From: GCA-2715965 sp047608975
GTDB lineage: Bacteria > Verrucomicrobiota > Verrucomicrobiia > Limisphaerales > JAYPXF01
NCBI GenBank assembly: GCA_047608975.1
Contig: JBLFYM010000085.1
Coordinates: forward strand, 1-26,864
DNA: 26,864 nt
Direction: 5' to 3'
In this document: positions 1 to 7,696 of the stretch, one piece after another
Position numbering within the stretch: the first letter of the stretch is position 1
Layout: every line of letters starts with the position of its first letter
Notes under the pieces: model-generated
Told to the model about the DNA's origin: nothing
Database searches by the model: none
Seen by the model: the letters and a program-made list of their open reading frames with translations, nothing else
Position numbers and translations under genes: made by a program

Positions 1-128
1 AGCTCGCCGTGTCGCTCATCGCTGAGCCACTGACTGAAGCGATCGGCAGATTCCGGCGCTGCGGCGGAGGTGAAGCGACAGTCGTTGAATCCCAGGGCGA
101 GTGCCTTCTGTCGAATGGATTCCTTCAC
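1..128 (-). CDS. queG: Epoxyqueuosine reductase QueG, N-terminal part (cut by window edge)
   Basis: Only the first 42 codons are in the window, reading leftward from a GTG at 128-126. An in-frame TGA lies four codons upstream, so this GTG is the first possible start. The peptide begins VKESIRQKALALGFNDCRF and ends in SDERHGE. That matches the N-terminus of QueG, where an ALGF(D/N) segment is followed by a W-L-x-x-x-x-H-G-E segment. QueG is a cobalamin- and Fe-S-dependent enzyme that reduces epoxyqueuosine to queuosine in tRNA, but its Fe-S motifs lie beyond the edge. The start is 9 nt after the aroK stop, so the two genes are probably co-transcribed. The identification rests on a short stretch only. 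Confidence 0.7.
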   Translation of the reverse strand, partial: MKESIRQKALALGFNDCRFTSAAAPESADRFSQWLSDERHGE

Positions 129-137
129 CGGAAGAAC

Positions 138-671
138 TCAATCCCGCTGCGATGCGCGGAATTGATGTACGATATTTACCGAGATCTCGCGGATCGAACG
201 CAGTTCAGTGCTGACCAGCACATCCGCCCGTTTGTAGTAGCCTTCCCTTGCTTCGAGGAGACTGCGGATCTTCCCGAGCGGATCGTCGGTTTGGAGCAGT
301 GGTCGATGGAGTTGGTGTTTCGTGCGTTCGTGTATCGCTTCGGGAGAAGCCCAGAGACATACCACCAAGGAATTCTCTTTCAGAAGTTCAAGATTGTTTC
401 CATGCGTGATCAATCCACCGCCGGTGGCGATGACCCGATCGTTCCAATCCCGCATTTCCTCCAAAAGCTTTGCTTCGAGTTGCCGGAACTGGGGTTCTCC
501 GGCCGTGGCGAAGATCTCGGGAATCTTCATCCCGGTGCGCTCCTCAATCAGTTCATCGGTATCGACAAATTCGAATCCGAGATCCTGCGCCAGCTGTCGC
601 CCGACGGAGGATTTCCCCACACCCATGAAGCCGACCAGAGCGATGTTCTGTATGGCCCGTGCAGCGATCAC
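138..671 (-). CDS. aroK: Shikimate kinase AroK
   Basis: This cytosolic enzyme phosphorylates shikimate at O3 with ATP, the fifth step of the chorismate pathway. At 177 aa it has the normal family length. Visible motifs are the Walker A P-loop GFMGVGKSS (residues about 15-23), the DTDE shikimate/Mg segment (about 37-40), FRQLE holding the substrate-binding Arg (about 62-66), ATGGG (about 82-86) and the RPLL lid region (about 123-126). The start is a GTG at 671-669; no in-frame ATG fits upstream and no clear Shine-Dalgarno is seen. It lies 75 bp beyond the xylA terminator and 9 nt ahead of queG, so it probably heads an aroK-queG unit. The overlapping plus-strand frames are shadows. Confidence 0.95.
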   Translation of the reverse strand: MIAARAIQNIALVGFMGVGKSSVGRQLAQDLGFEFVDTDELIEERTGMKIPEIFATAGEPQFRQLEAKLLEEMRDWNDRVIATGGGLITHGNNLELLKENSLVVCLWASPEAIHERTKHQLHRPLLQTDDPLGKIRSLLEAREGYYKRADVLVSTELRSIREISVNIVHQFRASQRD

Positions 672-746
672 TTCGGAAGCGTAATGGTGTCTCCCGTTGG
701 TGGCACGCCTATTCGGGGTGGGCGATCGGGAGAAGGACGTGGACGC

Positions 747-775
747 AAAAAAACAGCCGCACCAGGCGGCTGTTT
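747..775 (-). terminator. Rho-independent terminator of xylA
   Basis: A perfect 10-bp stem (751-760 with 766-775, AAACAGCCGC/GCGGCTGTTT) closes a 5-nt loop at 761-765. Read on the minus strand it runs straight into a seven-T tract (complement of the A-run at 747-753). It lies about 22 nt past the xylA stop and separates xylA from aroK. Confidence 0.93.
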
Positions 776-797
776 CTCGAAAGGTTGTGAAGATGCT

Positions 798-2120
798 TTA
801 GAGGAAGTCGTTGATCAGGTTCTCAAGGAATTCCTGACGTCCGCTTTCGTTCCGCGGTTCCTTCGCTCCCAGGGTGTATTTTTCCAACTGCTTGAAGCCG
901 ACCTTGCCGGATTCGATCTTCGCGCCGATGCCCTCATCCCAGGAGCGGTAACGATTCTTTACGAAGCCCTCAAGGCGTCCGTCTTCACGAATTGCGGCAG
1001 CGATCTTCAGGCCGCGGGCGAAGGCGTCCATACCGCCGATGTGGGCGTAGAACAGATCGATGGGCTCGAAGCTTTCGCGTCGAACCTTGGCATCGAAGTT
1101 CACTCCGCCGGTCTTGAATCCGCCGTGCTTCATCAGGGACAGCATACATTGCGTGGTGAGGTAGATGCTGGAAGGGAACTGATCGGTGTCCCAACCCAAG
1201 AGTTCATCACCGGTGTTTGCGTCGATTGATCCGAGAGCATCAGCGGCTCCGGCAACTTCCATCTCGTGTTGCATGGAATGTCCGGCGAGCGTGGCGTGGT
1301 TGGTCTCCAGATTCAGTTTGAAATCATCCTTCAGACCGTAGGTGCGCAGGAAGTTCAGACAGGCTGCCGCATCGGAATCATACTGATGCTTGGTGGGTTC
1401 CTTGGGCTTGGGTTCGATGTAGAACTGTCCTTTGAAACCGATCTGTTTCTTGTAGTCGGCCGCCATGTTCAGGAACGCTCCGAGGTGATCCACCTCGCGC
1501 TTGATGTCGGTGTTCCAGAGTGAGGAATAACCTTCGCGGCCACCCCAGAAGGTGAAGCCTTCACCGCCGAGCGCTTTGGTCACATCCATCGCCTTTTTGA
1601 CCTGCGCCGCCGCGTAGGCAAAGACCTCCGCATTGCAGCTGGTTGCGGCGCCGTGCATGTAGCGGGGATTGGCGAACAGGCAGGCGGTGCCCCACAGGAG
1701 CTTGATGCCGGTGCGTTGCTGCTCTTCTTTCAGAACCTTGGCGACCGCATCGAGATTCTTGTTGCTCTGCGCGAGGGTGCGGCCTTCGGGAGCGACGTCG
1801 CGGTCGTGAAAAGCGTAGTAAGGATTACCCAGTTTTTCCATGAACTCGAACGCCACGCGGACGCGGTTCTGAGCGTTCTTCACGGAGTCGGTTCCATCTT
1901 CCCAGGGGCGCTGCGCGGTCCCGGCACCAAACGGGTCGGAGAGCGGGTTGCGGAAGGTGTGCCAGTAGACGACCGAAAAACGGAGGTGATCCTTCATCGT
2001 CTTGCCGGCGACGACCTCATCTGCGTTGTAATGCTTGAACGCCAGCGGGTTCTTCGACTCGGGCCCTTCGAACTGGATGGGCTTACGGACTTGGGGGAAT
2101 GCTGCTTTAACTTTTGCCAT
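798..2120 (-). CDS. xylA: Xylose isomerase XylA
   Basis: Interconverts D-xylose and D-xylulose (and glucose/fructose) in the cytosol with two divalent metals. The frame is open further upstream, but the start chosen is the ATG at 2120 (MAKVKAAFPQ). It gives 440 aa, the same length as E. coli XylA, and the upstream part overlaps a good promoter. Catalytic and metal residues are all visible: H105 and D108 in FHDRD, E236 in YIEPKPKEP, E272 and H275 in NLETNHATLAGH, D300, D311 and D313 in SIDANTGDELLGWDTDQ, and D343 in NFDAK. It belongs to the long (class II, E. coli-type) branch. No xylB or xylose transporter is adjacent. It is transcribed singly, with its own promoter (2139-2166) and terminator (747-775). 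Confidence 0.97.
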   Translation of the reverse strand: MAKVKAAFPQVRKPIQFEGPESKNPLAFKHYNADEVVAGKTMKDHLRFSVVYWHTFRNPLSDPFGAGTAQRPWEDGTDSVKNAQNRVRVAFEFMEKLGNPYYAFHDRDVAPEGRTLAQSNKNLDAVAKVLKEEQQRTGIKLLWGTACLFANPRYMHGAATSCNAEVFAYAAAQVKKAMDVTKALGGEGFTFWGGREGYSSLWNTDIKREVDHLGAFLNMAADYKKQIGFKGQFYIEPKPKEPTKHQYDSDAAACLNFLRTYGLKDDFKLNLETNHATLAGHSMQHEMEVAGAADALGSIDANTGDELLGWDTDQFPSSIYLTTQCMLSLMKHGGFKTGGVNFDAKVRRESFEPIDLFYAHIGGMDAFARGLKIAAAIREDGRLEGFVKNRYRSWDEGIGAKIESGKVGFKQLEKYTLGAKEPRNESGRQEFLENLINDFL

Positions 2121-2138
2121 TTCTCTGAGAGCCCACGC

Positions 2139-2166
2139 TATATACGTGGCCCACGGACGTTGCCAA
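2139..2166 (-). promoter_or_regulatory. Candidate sigma70-type promoter of xylA
   Basis: On the minus strand TTGGCA (2166-2161) is followed by a 16-nt spacer and TATATA (2144-2139). Transcription would begin near 2132, about 12 nt before the ATG at 2120. This supports the shorter XylA start. No operator-like palindrome was recognised. Confidence 0.45.
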
Positions 2167-2221
2167 TGAAATTCTTGAACGGTCGAAGCTTTCACCTGAT
2201 GGTCCGGTCAGACGAATTCCC

Positions 2222-3037
2222 ATGATTGCCTTCACCAAGATTCTTTCGGAACGCCGTATTTCAACGGCATTTTTTCTCAGCGCGCTGACCATTGGGGCGT
2301 ATGCTGGCCCGGTGGAAATTGTCGCCCATCGCGGTGCTTCATTTGACGCTCCGGAGAATACTCTGGCTGCGGTGCAACTGGGGTGGAAGCAGGGTGCGGA
2401 TGCGGTCGAAGTCGATGTGATGCTTTCGAGAGACGGTCGAATCGTGGTGATCCACGACCAGGATACCAAGCGGGTCTCAGGGGTTGCGGGGAAGGTGCGT
2501 GAGAAGTCGTTTGCAGAACTTCGTCGGCTGGATGTCGGTGCCTGGAAGGGCGAACGTTGGCGCGGGGAGCGCATTCCCACCTTGGGACAGGTGTTGGCGA
2601 CGATTCCCGAGGGAAAGCGAATGTTTGTCGAGCTGAAGACCGGGCCGGAAATCGTCACCGCCTTGAAACAGGCGGTGACGGCGTCGCGGAAGAAAGCCGC
2701 GCAAATCGCCATCATCAGCTTCAGCTACGAAGCCTGCGCCGAGTCGAAGAAGGCTCTGCCTGATCACAAGGTCTACTACCTCAGTGGTTTTAAAAATGAT
2801 TCTCCGAAAATCAAAACACTCGTTGATCAGGCGCAGGCTGCGGGTTTGGACGGCTTGGACGTGGATGGACGCAAGCTGACCGAATCAGGAGCTGGCAAAG
2901 CCATGAAAGCCGCGGGACTGGAGTTTCACGTTTACACGATCGATGAAGTCCCGCTCGCCAAACGACTGATTACTGAGGGCGTGGATGGCTTGACGACCAA
3001 TCGCCCGCAGTGGCTGCGTGAGCAGTTGCAGAAATGA
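2222..3037 (+). CDS. Exported glycerophosphodiester phosphodiesterase
   Basis: A GDPD-family TIM-barrel enzyme of 271 aa that hydrolyses glycerophosphodiesters to glycerol 3-phosphate and an alcohol. Residues 1-28 form a Sec signal peptide (hydrophobic core TAFFLSALTIGAYA, likely cleavage after AYA), so it should act in the periplasm, as GlpQ does. Catalytic elements are in the usual order: H36-R37 in VAHRGAS, E45-N46 in APENT, E63 and D65 in AVEVDVMLS, and H78 in VIHD. The C-terminal part carries the expected V-Y-T-I-D and GVDGLTTNRP segments. The substrate head group cannot be told from sequence. It is divergent from xylA and convergent with the mechanosensitive channel, whose stop lies 23 nt away on the other strand. 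Confidence 0.92.
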   Translation: MIAFTKILSERRISTAFFLSALTIGAYAGPVEIVAHRGASFDAPENTLAAVQLGWKQGADAVEVDVMLSRDGRIVVIHDQDTKRVSGVAGKVREKSFAELRRLDVGAWKGERWRGERIPTLGQVLATIPEGKRMFVELKTGPEIVTALKQAVTASRKKAAQIAIISFSYEACAESKKALPDHKVYYLSGFKNDSPKIKTLVDQAQAAGLDGLDVDGRKLTESGAGKAMKAAGLEFHVYTIDEVPLAKRLITEGVDGLTTNRPQWLREQLQK

Positions 3038-3059
3038 GTTCCTCCACCGCCGGCCGTTG

Positions 3060-4316
3060 TCAGCGCGGTCCGCTGCCACCGAACTCACGCATATCGTTGC
3101 CGGTGGGGGATTGAAATGTACGCAGATCGAATTCCGGCACTACTGCCAGGAGGTGATCAAAAATGTCCGCGACAACCGCCTCGTAAGGAACCCAACGTTG
3201 CTCGGTGCTGAAGATGTAGATCTCGATCGGAATTCCTTCGGCGGTCGGTTTCAGCTGTCGAACGAGGAAAGTCAGGTCCTTCGAAATCTGCGGATGGTTT
3301 CCGAGATACGCCTCGATGTAGGCACGGAAAGTGCCGAGATTGGTCAGGCGCCGGCCGTTCACGATTGACGTGGAGTCGACCTTGCTCGCTTTGTTGAAAT
3401 CGGCGATCTCCCGGTCCTTCTTCGCAATGTACTCGGAGATGAATTGGATCTTCTTGAAGCGTGTCAGCGTTTCTTCGTCGCAGAACTTCACCGTGTTCAT
3501 GTCGATACTGAGTGATCGTTTGATCCGACGCCCCCCGCTTTCCGACATGCCGCGCCAGTTTTTGAATGAACCGATGATCAGCGCGTGCGTGGGCAGGGTG
3601 GTGATGGTTTTGTCGAAGTTCCGGATTTTCACCGTGGTCAAACCGACTTCGAGCACATCGCCGTCAATCCCTTGGGAAGGCACCTCAATCCAGTCCCCAC
3701 GGGCGACCATCCGGTTTGCCGAGAGTTGGATTCCCGCCACAAAACCAAGAATGGCATCCTTGAAGACCAGCATCGTTACGGCTGACAAAGCGCCCAGACC
3801 GGTGAGGAGTCCGGCGGGGGATTTCTGCAACACCACGGAAATTATCAGGACGCCACCGAGGAAATACACCACGACCTTGAATACCTGGAGAAAGCTGGTG
3901 ATCGGGAAACTTTTCGATACCTCATACGTGCGGTAGATCTCCTGGGACGCGTTCAGAAGCGCGTCAATCGCCGTGATGCCCACGACAATCATGTAGATCA
4001 CTGCGCCACTCTGGAGAAAGGTGACCAACGCGGGTTGCAGCTGAAAGATGTCGGGCGCGAGATAGTGAACTGCCATCGCCGGGGCCAGTCGGGCCAATCG
4101 ATCGAAGAACATTGCCTCTACCAAGGCGTCATCCCAGCGGTGTTTCGTCTTGCCCGCAAAGGCTTTCACAAGCCTGAGTAGCAGTGAGCGCGCGAGTGAA
4201 GTCGCGACGAAGGCAATGGCGATGATAACCAGGGCTCCGACGATCGTGGTGGCGAGGGGAAGGCCGCCTTCGCCCACTCCCAGACTCATCAGGGCGCGTT
4301 GAACCAGATTGAACAT
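3060..4316 (-). CDS. MscS-family mechanosensitive channel, YbdG-like
   Basis: A 418-aa inner-membrane channel of the MscS superfamily. Hydrophobic segments lie at about residues 22-45, 78-95, 99-120, 143-165 and 168-190. The last is the pore-lining helix with the Gly/Ala pattern GLGALSAVTMLVFKDAILGF. It is followed by the beta domain (MVARGDWIEVPSQGIDGDV, then TTVKIRNFDKTITTLP and SFKNW). The GDWIE-P-S-Q signature, a long C-terminal cytoplasmic domain of about 200 residues, and a total near 415 aa point to the YbdG/MscM branch rather than short MscS. The likely role is release of solutes on hypo-osmotic shock. It is monocistronic by context, convergent with the GDPD gene and divergent from the AI-2E-family gene at 4425. 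The exact subfamily is an inference. Confidence 0.9.
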   Translation of the reverse strand: MFNLVQRALMSLGVGEGGLPLATTIVGALVIIAIAFVATSLARSLLLRLVKAFAGKTKHRWDDALVEAMFFDRLARLAPAMAVHYLAPDIFQLQPALVTFLQSGAVIYMIVVGITAIDALLNASQEIYRTYEVSKSFPITSFLQVFKVVVYFLGGVLIISVVLQKSPAGLLTGLGALSAVTMLVFKDAILGFVAGIQLSANRMVARGDWIEVPSQGIDGDVLEVGLTTVKIRNFDKTITTLPTHALIIGSFKNWRGMSESGGRRIKRSLSIDMNTVKFCDEETLTRFKKIQFISEYIAKKDREIADFNKASKVDSTSIVNGRRLTNLGTFRAYIEAYLGNHPQISKDLTFLVRQLKPTAEGIPIEIYIFSTEQRWVPYEAVVADIFDHLLAVVPEFDLRTFQSPTGNDMREFGGSGPR

Positions 4317-4383
4317 GTTCGAATGCTACCGAATCCCGGGTGGAATTGTCGCCAACTTTTGGCGTTCTTCCCGGGCTTTGCTG

Positions 4384-4412
4384 TTGAACCCCGTCGTGGC
4401 TGATCCTATCGT
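4384..4412 (+). promoter_or_regulatory. Possible promoter of the AI-2E-family gene
   Basis: TTGAAC (4384-4389), a 17-nt spacer and TATCGT (4407-4412) make a moderate sigma70 match. Transcription would start only about 6 nt before the ATG at 4425, giving a nearly leaderless mRNA. This fits the missing Shine-Dalgarno but lowers certainty. The 108-bp divergent region 4317-4424 shows nothing else. Confidence 0.28.
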
Positions 4413-4424
4413 ACGGCCATTGCC

Positions 4425-5735
4425 ATGAGCGCCGCGCCAAAAAATAACGACCCTGGAGGAGCATTTAATTTGGGACGGCTCCTCGTCTATTCCGCCTCGT
4501 TCATGATCGTGATCGCCGGCCTGCGGGAAGCGGCTTCATTTCTGATTCCGGTCCTGATGGCGGTCTTTGTATCAGTTCTGCTCGCTCCGCCCTTTTTCAA
4601 TCTGCAAAAGCGCATGCCCGCGTGGGCAGCGTTGGCGGTGATGATTGTGGGGATGCTGGTGCTGGCCTTCGGGTTTGTCGGGCTGATCAGCGGTGCGGTT
4701 CAGCAGTTCCAGGAAAATCTGTATTCCTACAAGGACAAGATTGAGGAGAAACGGCAGGCGCTCACAGGCTGGGTTGCGGAAAAGGAGCAAAAGAGCGCGT
4801 GGCTGCAGAATATCGCCGCCAAGATTTATCCGGATGACGTGGCAGTAACAAACTCCGTCGCGGTGACTGACACAAATGCGGCTTCGATAGTGGTCACGAA
4901 CATGGCGACCACGAACATGGCCAATGTCGGCACAAACCGCGAGCCCGCCACCGGCGACGAGAATCTTCCCGGGGAGGGGGAGAAGGGCAAGGAGGAGAAG
5001 AAGGAGTTTGAATCCAAGTTTGCCGCCCATCTGGGGGAGAGCATGACCGGGGGCATGAACGTGAACATGCTGCTGGATCTGGGGAAGAAGGTCGCGCAGG
5101 AGTTGGGGAGCCTTTTGGGACAGACCTTCCTCGTTGTTCTTTATGTGGTCTTTATTTTGCTGGAAGCGTCGGTGGTCCCTGCCAAGGTCCGCAATCTTCC
5201 CGGAATGACCGACGAAAACTGGGCTCGCTTGGAGGCTGCGGTTGCGGGGGTGCGGAGTTACACCGCGATCAAGACATGGCTGAGTCTGCTCACGGGATTC
5301 TTTGTCTGGGCAATGCTGGTGTACTTGGGAGTCTCCTACGCAATTTTGTTTGGACTGCTCGCGTTCATTCTGAACTACATCCCGAACGTCGGTTCGCTCA
5401 TCGCGGCCATTCCGGCAGTAATGGTTGCCTTTCTTGAACTCGAACCGTGGTGGCTGACCCTGGTGGTCATCGCCGGTTTCGTGTTCGTCAATACCGTGGT
5501 TGGCAACGTGATCGAGCCCAAGGTTCTCGACCGCGGCCTGGGGCTTTCCGCCTCGATCATTGTGGTCACCATGGTGTTCTGGAGCTTTGTCCTCGGGCCC
5601 GTGGGAATGTTGCTCTCCGTTCCCCTGACGATGATTGCGAAGATCGGGCTCGATGCGAGCAACGACACCCAGTGGATCGGAGCCATGATGGGATCCGGCG
5701 ACGATCAACCGGACGAGCCAGAGCCAACGGCATAG
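4425..5735 (+). CDS. AI-2E family transporter (PerM/TqsA type) with Thr/Asn-rich insert
   Basis: A 436-aa polytopic inner-membrane protein of the AI-2E transporter family, whose members export autoinducer-2 (TqsA), sodium (some homologues) or unknown substrates. There are paired N-terminal membrane segments (about 20-58 and 66-93), a soluble region, and about five C-terminal segments. The family hallmark LLAFILNYIPNVGSLIAAIPA comes late, followed by VVGNVIEPKVLDRGLGLS. Between about residues 138 and 197 sits a low-complexity insert: first Thr/Asn/Val-rich (repeated VTN, TNM, TDTN), then Gly/Glu/Lys-rich (GEGEKGKEEKKE). This probably lies in the periplasmic-side loop. A second, shorter family member is at 17353. 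Substrate unknown. Confidence 0.88.
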   Translation: MSAAPKNNDPGGAFNLGRLLVYSASFMIVIAGLREAASFLIPVLMAVFVSVLLAPPFFNLQKRMPAWAALAVMIVGMLVLAFGFVGLISGAVQQFQENLYSYKDKIEEKRQALTGWVAEKEQKSAWLQNIAAKIYPDDVAVTNSVAVTDTNAASIVVTNMATTNMANVGTNREPATGDENLPGEGEKGKEEKKEFESKFAAHLGESMTGGMNVNMLLDLGKKVAQELGSLLGQTFLVVLYVVFILLEASVVPAKVRNLPGMTDENWARLEAAVAGVRSYTAIKTWLSLLTGFFVWAMLVYLGVSYAILFGLLAFILNYIPNVGSLIAAIPAVMVAFLELEPWWLTLVVIAGFVFVNTVVGNVIEPKVLDRGLGLSASIIVVTMVFWSFVLGPVGMLLSVPLTMIAKIGLDASNDTQWIGAMMGSGDDQPDEPEPTA

Positions 5736-5741
5736 AGCCAT

Positions 5742-5778
5742 AAAAAAGTCCGATCCGTCAGCGATGACGAATCGGACT
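5742..5778 (-). terminator. Rho-independent terminator of the TIM-barrel gene
   Basis: A long stem-loop: AGTCCGAT (5747-5754) pairs with ATCGGACT (5771-5778), then one mismatch (5755/5770), then CGTCA (5756-5760) pairs with TGACG (5765-5769) around a GCGA tetraloop. On the minus strand it is followed by six Ts (complement of 5742-5747), 22 nt after the stop at 5800. The plus-strand AI-2E-family gene ends 12 nt before the hairpin and may use it too, but lacks a T-tract on that side. Confidence 0.9.
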
Positions 5779-5799
5779 GATGTAGAAATCTGAGCTGAC

Positions 5800-6705
5800 T
5801 CAGCCCTTCACTTTCTGCGCGGCGTCGGCGGCGATCTGGAGACACTTCTCGATATCCGCGATCGGGTCTTCCGGATGCTCCTCGTATTCCAGGGACAACG
5901 CACCATCGGCGGGAAACTTCACCTTCTTCAACGCCTTCATCACACCGAGGACATCGAGGTGCCCCGTGCCGAGAACCACGCTCTTGCCCCGACGCTGGCC
6001 GATGTTCACATCGTCTTTCAAATGCATGCCGTAGAGGCGATCACCGAGCAGGTGAACAACTTCGACCGGATCGTCACCCGAACGGAGGAAGTGCCCCAGG
6101 TCGGCACAAAAACCGATGCGCTTGTCCCATTTCTGAACGATCGCGTGGACATCCTTGGCCTTGTCGTAGAAGTGCGTCGGACCGTGGTTATGGATGGCGA
6201 TCCGCAGATCGTATTTCTTCACCAGCTTGTCCAGGCTCTCGAAGGAATCCTCAGCCGGGTTCGCGCTGATATTCTTGATGCCCGCGAGTTTTGCGAATTT
6301 GAAGAAGTTTTCGTTGGCCCGGTGATCCTTGGTGAAAGTCTGCACACCGTGCGCGGCGATCGAGATGTCGTGCTTCGCCAGCAACTGGTTCATCTCCTGG
6401 ATCTTCTTCTTGTCCGCCGTCTGCGGGTAATGCGCGCGGTAGAACTCCACCCAGTGCAGACCCAGCTTGGAAATCTTCTCGACCGCCCCCTCAACCCCGA
6501 ACGCCCGCAACGAATAGCTCTGAATCCCCATGTGGAATCCGCCAAACCGCTCGATCGACTGCGCTCGTGTCGTGGCATTCTTCGCCAGGATATCCGGAAC
6601 GTCGAACCAGGTTGCTCCAGCAGCGGCTGCTGCCGTGAGGGTACGATTGATGAAACTGCGTCGTGAGACAGTGGATTGCATGCGCGGATTAAGGGGCAAT
6701 TTCAT
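5800..6705 (-). CDS. Tat-exported sugar phosphate isomerase/epimerase-like TIM barrel
   Basis: A 301-aa protein of the xylose isomerase-like / AP endonuclease 2 TIM-barrel superfamily. The N-terminus has a twin-arginine signal (SRRSFIN at about residues 14-20, then the Ala-rich core TAAAAAGATWF), so it is likely folded in the cytoplasm and exported. Metal-ligand-like positions are visible as VEFYR, IAIHNHGP, CADLGHFL, YGMHLKD and SLEYEEH. The reaction and sugar are unknown; such Tat-exported members are abundant in Planctomycetes and Verrucomicrobia. The start is the ATG at 6705; an alternative ATG eight codons in (6681) also leaves the RR motif intact. It is transcribed alone, with a strong terminator at 5742-5778. 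Confidence 0.88.
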   Translation of the reverse strand: MKLPLNPRMQSTVSRRSFINRTLTAAAAAGATWFDVPDILAKNATTRAQSIERFGGFHMGIQSYSLRAFGVEGAVEKISKLGLHWVEFYRAHYPQTADKKKIQEMNQLLAKHDISIAAHGVQTFTKDHRANENFFKFAKLAGIKNISANPAEDSFESLDKLVKKYDLRIAIHNHGPTHFYDKAKDVHAIVQKWDKRIGFCADLGHFLRSGDDPVEVVHLLGDRLYGMHLKDDVNIGQRRGKSVVLGTGHLDVLGVMKALKKVKFPADGALSLEYEEHPEDPIADIEKCLQIAADAAQKVKG

Positions 6706-6965
6706 TTACCCGGCAAGTTCGGAGAGGTGATCAGGCCATCGGCCACATGTGAGGTCAGAAAAATGAAAACTAAATTGAAACAAAAGCGTGGTTCAATCTG
6801 TTAACCAAAGTTGACTCAGGACAACATTTCTTGGCCTCGCGGTGATTTTGGGCAATAGGTTTGTTCGCAAAGGACTCACCTGTCCATATCAAGGCATCAC
6901 GGAATTTGTGGAGAAAAAGGAACCGGCCAAACTTCTTCGAACAAAACGCACTGACGTGTTGCTGA
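6706..6965. other. Gene-free stretch before the transposase remnant
   Basis: This 260-bp stretch is somewhat more AT-rich than its surroundings (for example near 6765-6800). From about 6862 to 6989 the plus strand has a short open stretch (VRKGLTCPY..., ending at a TGA at 6987) that I do not recognise. The HUH motif expected for a complete transposase N-terminus is not visible in any frame I read. It may hold more decayed transposase or an insertion junction. Confidence 0.4.
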
Positions 6966-7577
6966 GCGAGGTCTTCCCGATCCTTTGATCGACCCACTAC
7001 GATCGTCAGAGAGGCACAGACGAATCGTTTCGGGACGCTTTGGGCGGAGCGGTTCAAGAGCGTTCTGGTGGAGGACGAGCCGGAGTGTGTCAAGACCGTT
7101 GCGATGTATATTGATCTAAATCCGGTTCGGGCCGGATTGGTCGAAGATCCGGCGGAATACCGTTTCTGTGGCTATGCTGAAGCGGTGGTTGGGCGCCGAC
7201 TGGCTCGGTCAGGGATTGCTGGATTTCACAAGGCCACCCAGTGGGCAAAGGTTTCGGTTCAGTATCGCCAGGCATTGTTGATCCAGTCGGCCGACTCGAA
7301 TCATTCTGACAAGGTCGCGTTGGATAAGGCGACGATTCGGGAGGGGTTGGATCGAGGTGCTGAGTTGAGTGCAGGGCAGGTGCTGCGATTGCGGGTTCGC
7401 TACATGTCGGATGGAATGGTGTTGGGTTCCAAGAACTACGTGAATGAGGTTTTTGCTGAGCATCGAGAACGATTTTGGAAGAAGAGGAAGTCGGGCGCCC
7501 GTGCCTTGCGGGGAGTTGGAAGTGCCCTGGGATCACTCATGACGGCGCGCGATCTTCAGGTCGCGCCGATCGCTTGA
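6966..7577 (+). pseudogene. REP-associated tyrosine transposase (RAYT/Y1_Tnp) remnant, N-terminus missing
   Basis: From a TGA at 6963-6965 the frame is open to 7577. The C-terminal two thirds resemble RAYT-type IS200-like transposases: GTLWAERFKSVLVEDEPE (from about 7032), MYIDLNPVRAGLVEDP, YRFCGYAEAVVG, then a tail with ERFWKKRKSGAR and a closing TARDLQVAP. The catalytic half with the HUH motif is absent, and the first residues of the frame (RSSRSFDRPTT) do not look like the family. A GTG at 7068 could be taken as the start of a 169-aa protein, but this begins inside the domain. RAYTs are single-copy domesticated transposases linked to palindromic REP repeats; no REP array was recognised nearby. 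It is probably inactive, truncated by deletion. Confidence 0.75.
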
Positions 7578-7696
7578 GACAACGACACGGTCGGCTATTT
7601 GGCGTGGTGGGTTGCTCTGTGGTTGGAAACCTTCTCGTTCTCCATAATACCCTTGCCAAACTGGGGATCTGACCAAGAATCCCCTCACTTTTGATC

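Noticed and set aside
9..1229. 406-codon plus-strand frame across aroK and xylA
   Set aside because: It is antisense to two clear enzymes whose motifs are intact; its translation shows no domain and arises from codon bias.
2121..2195. Longer N-terminus for XylA (25 extra codons)
   Set aside because: The extension overlaps a good promoter, and the ATG at 2120 gives the exact length of E. coli XylA.
4572..5741. 389-codon minus-strand frame antisense to the AI-2E-family gene
   Set aside because: His/Gln-rich translation typical of a shadow of a membrane protein gene.
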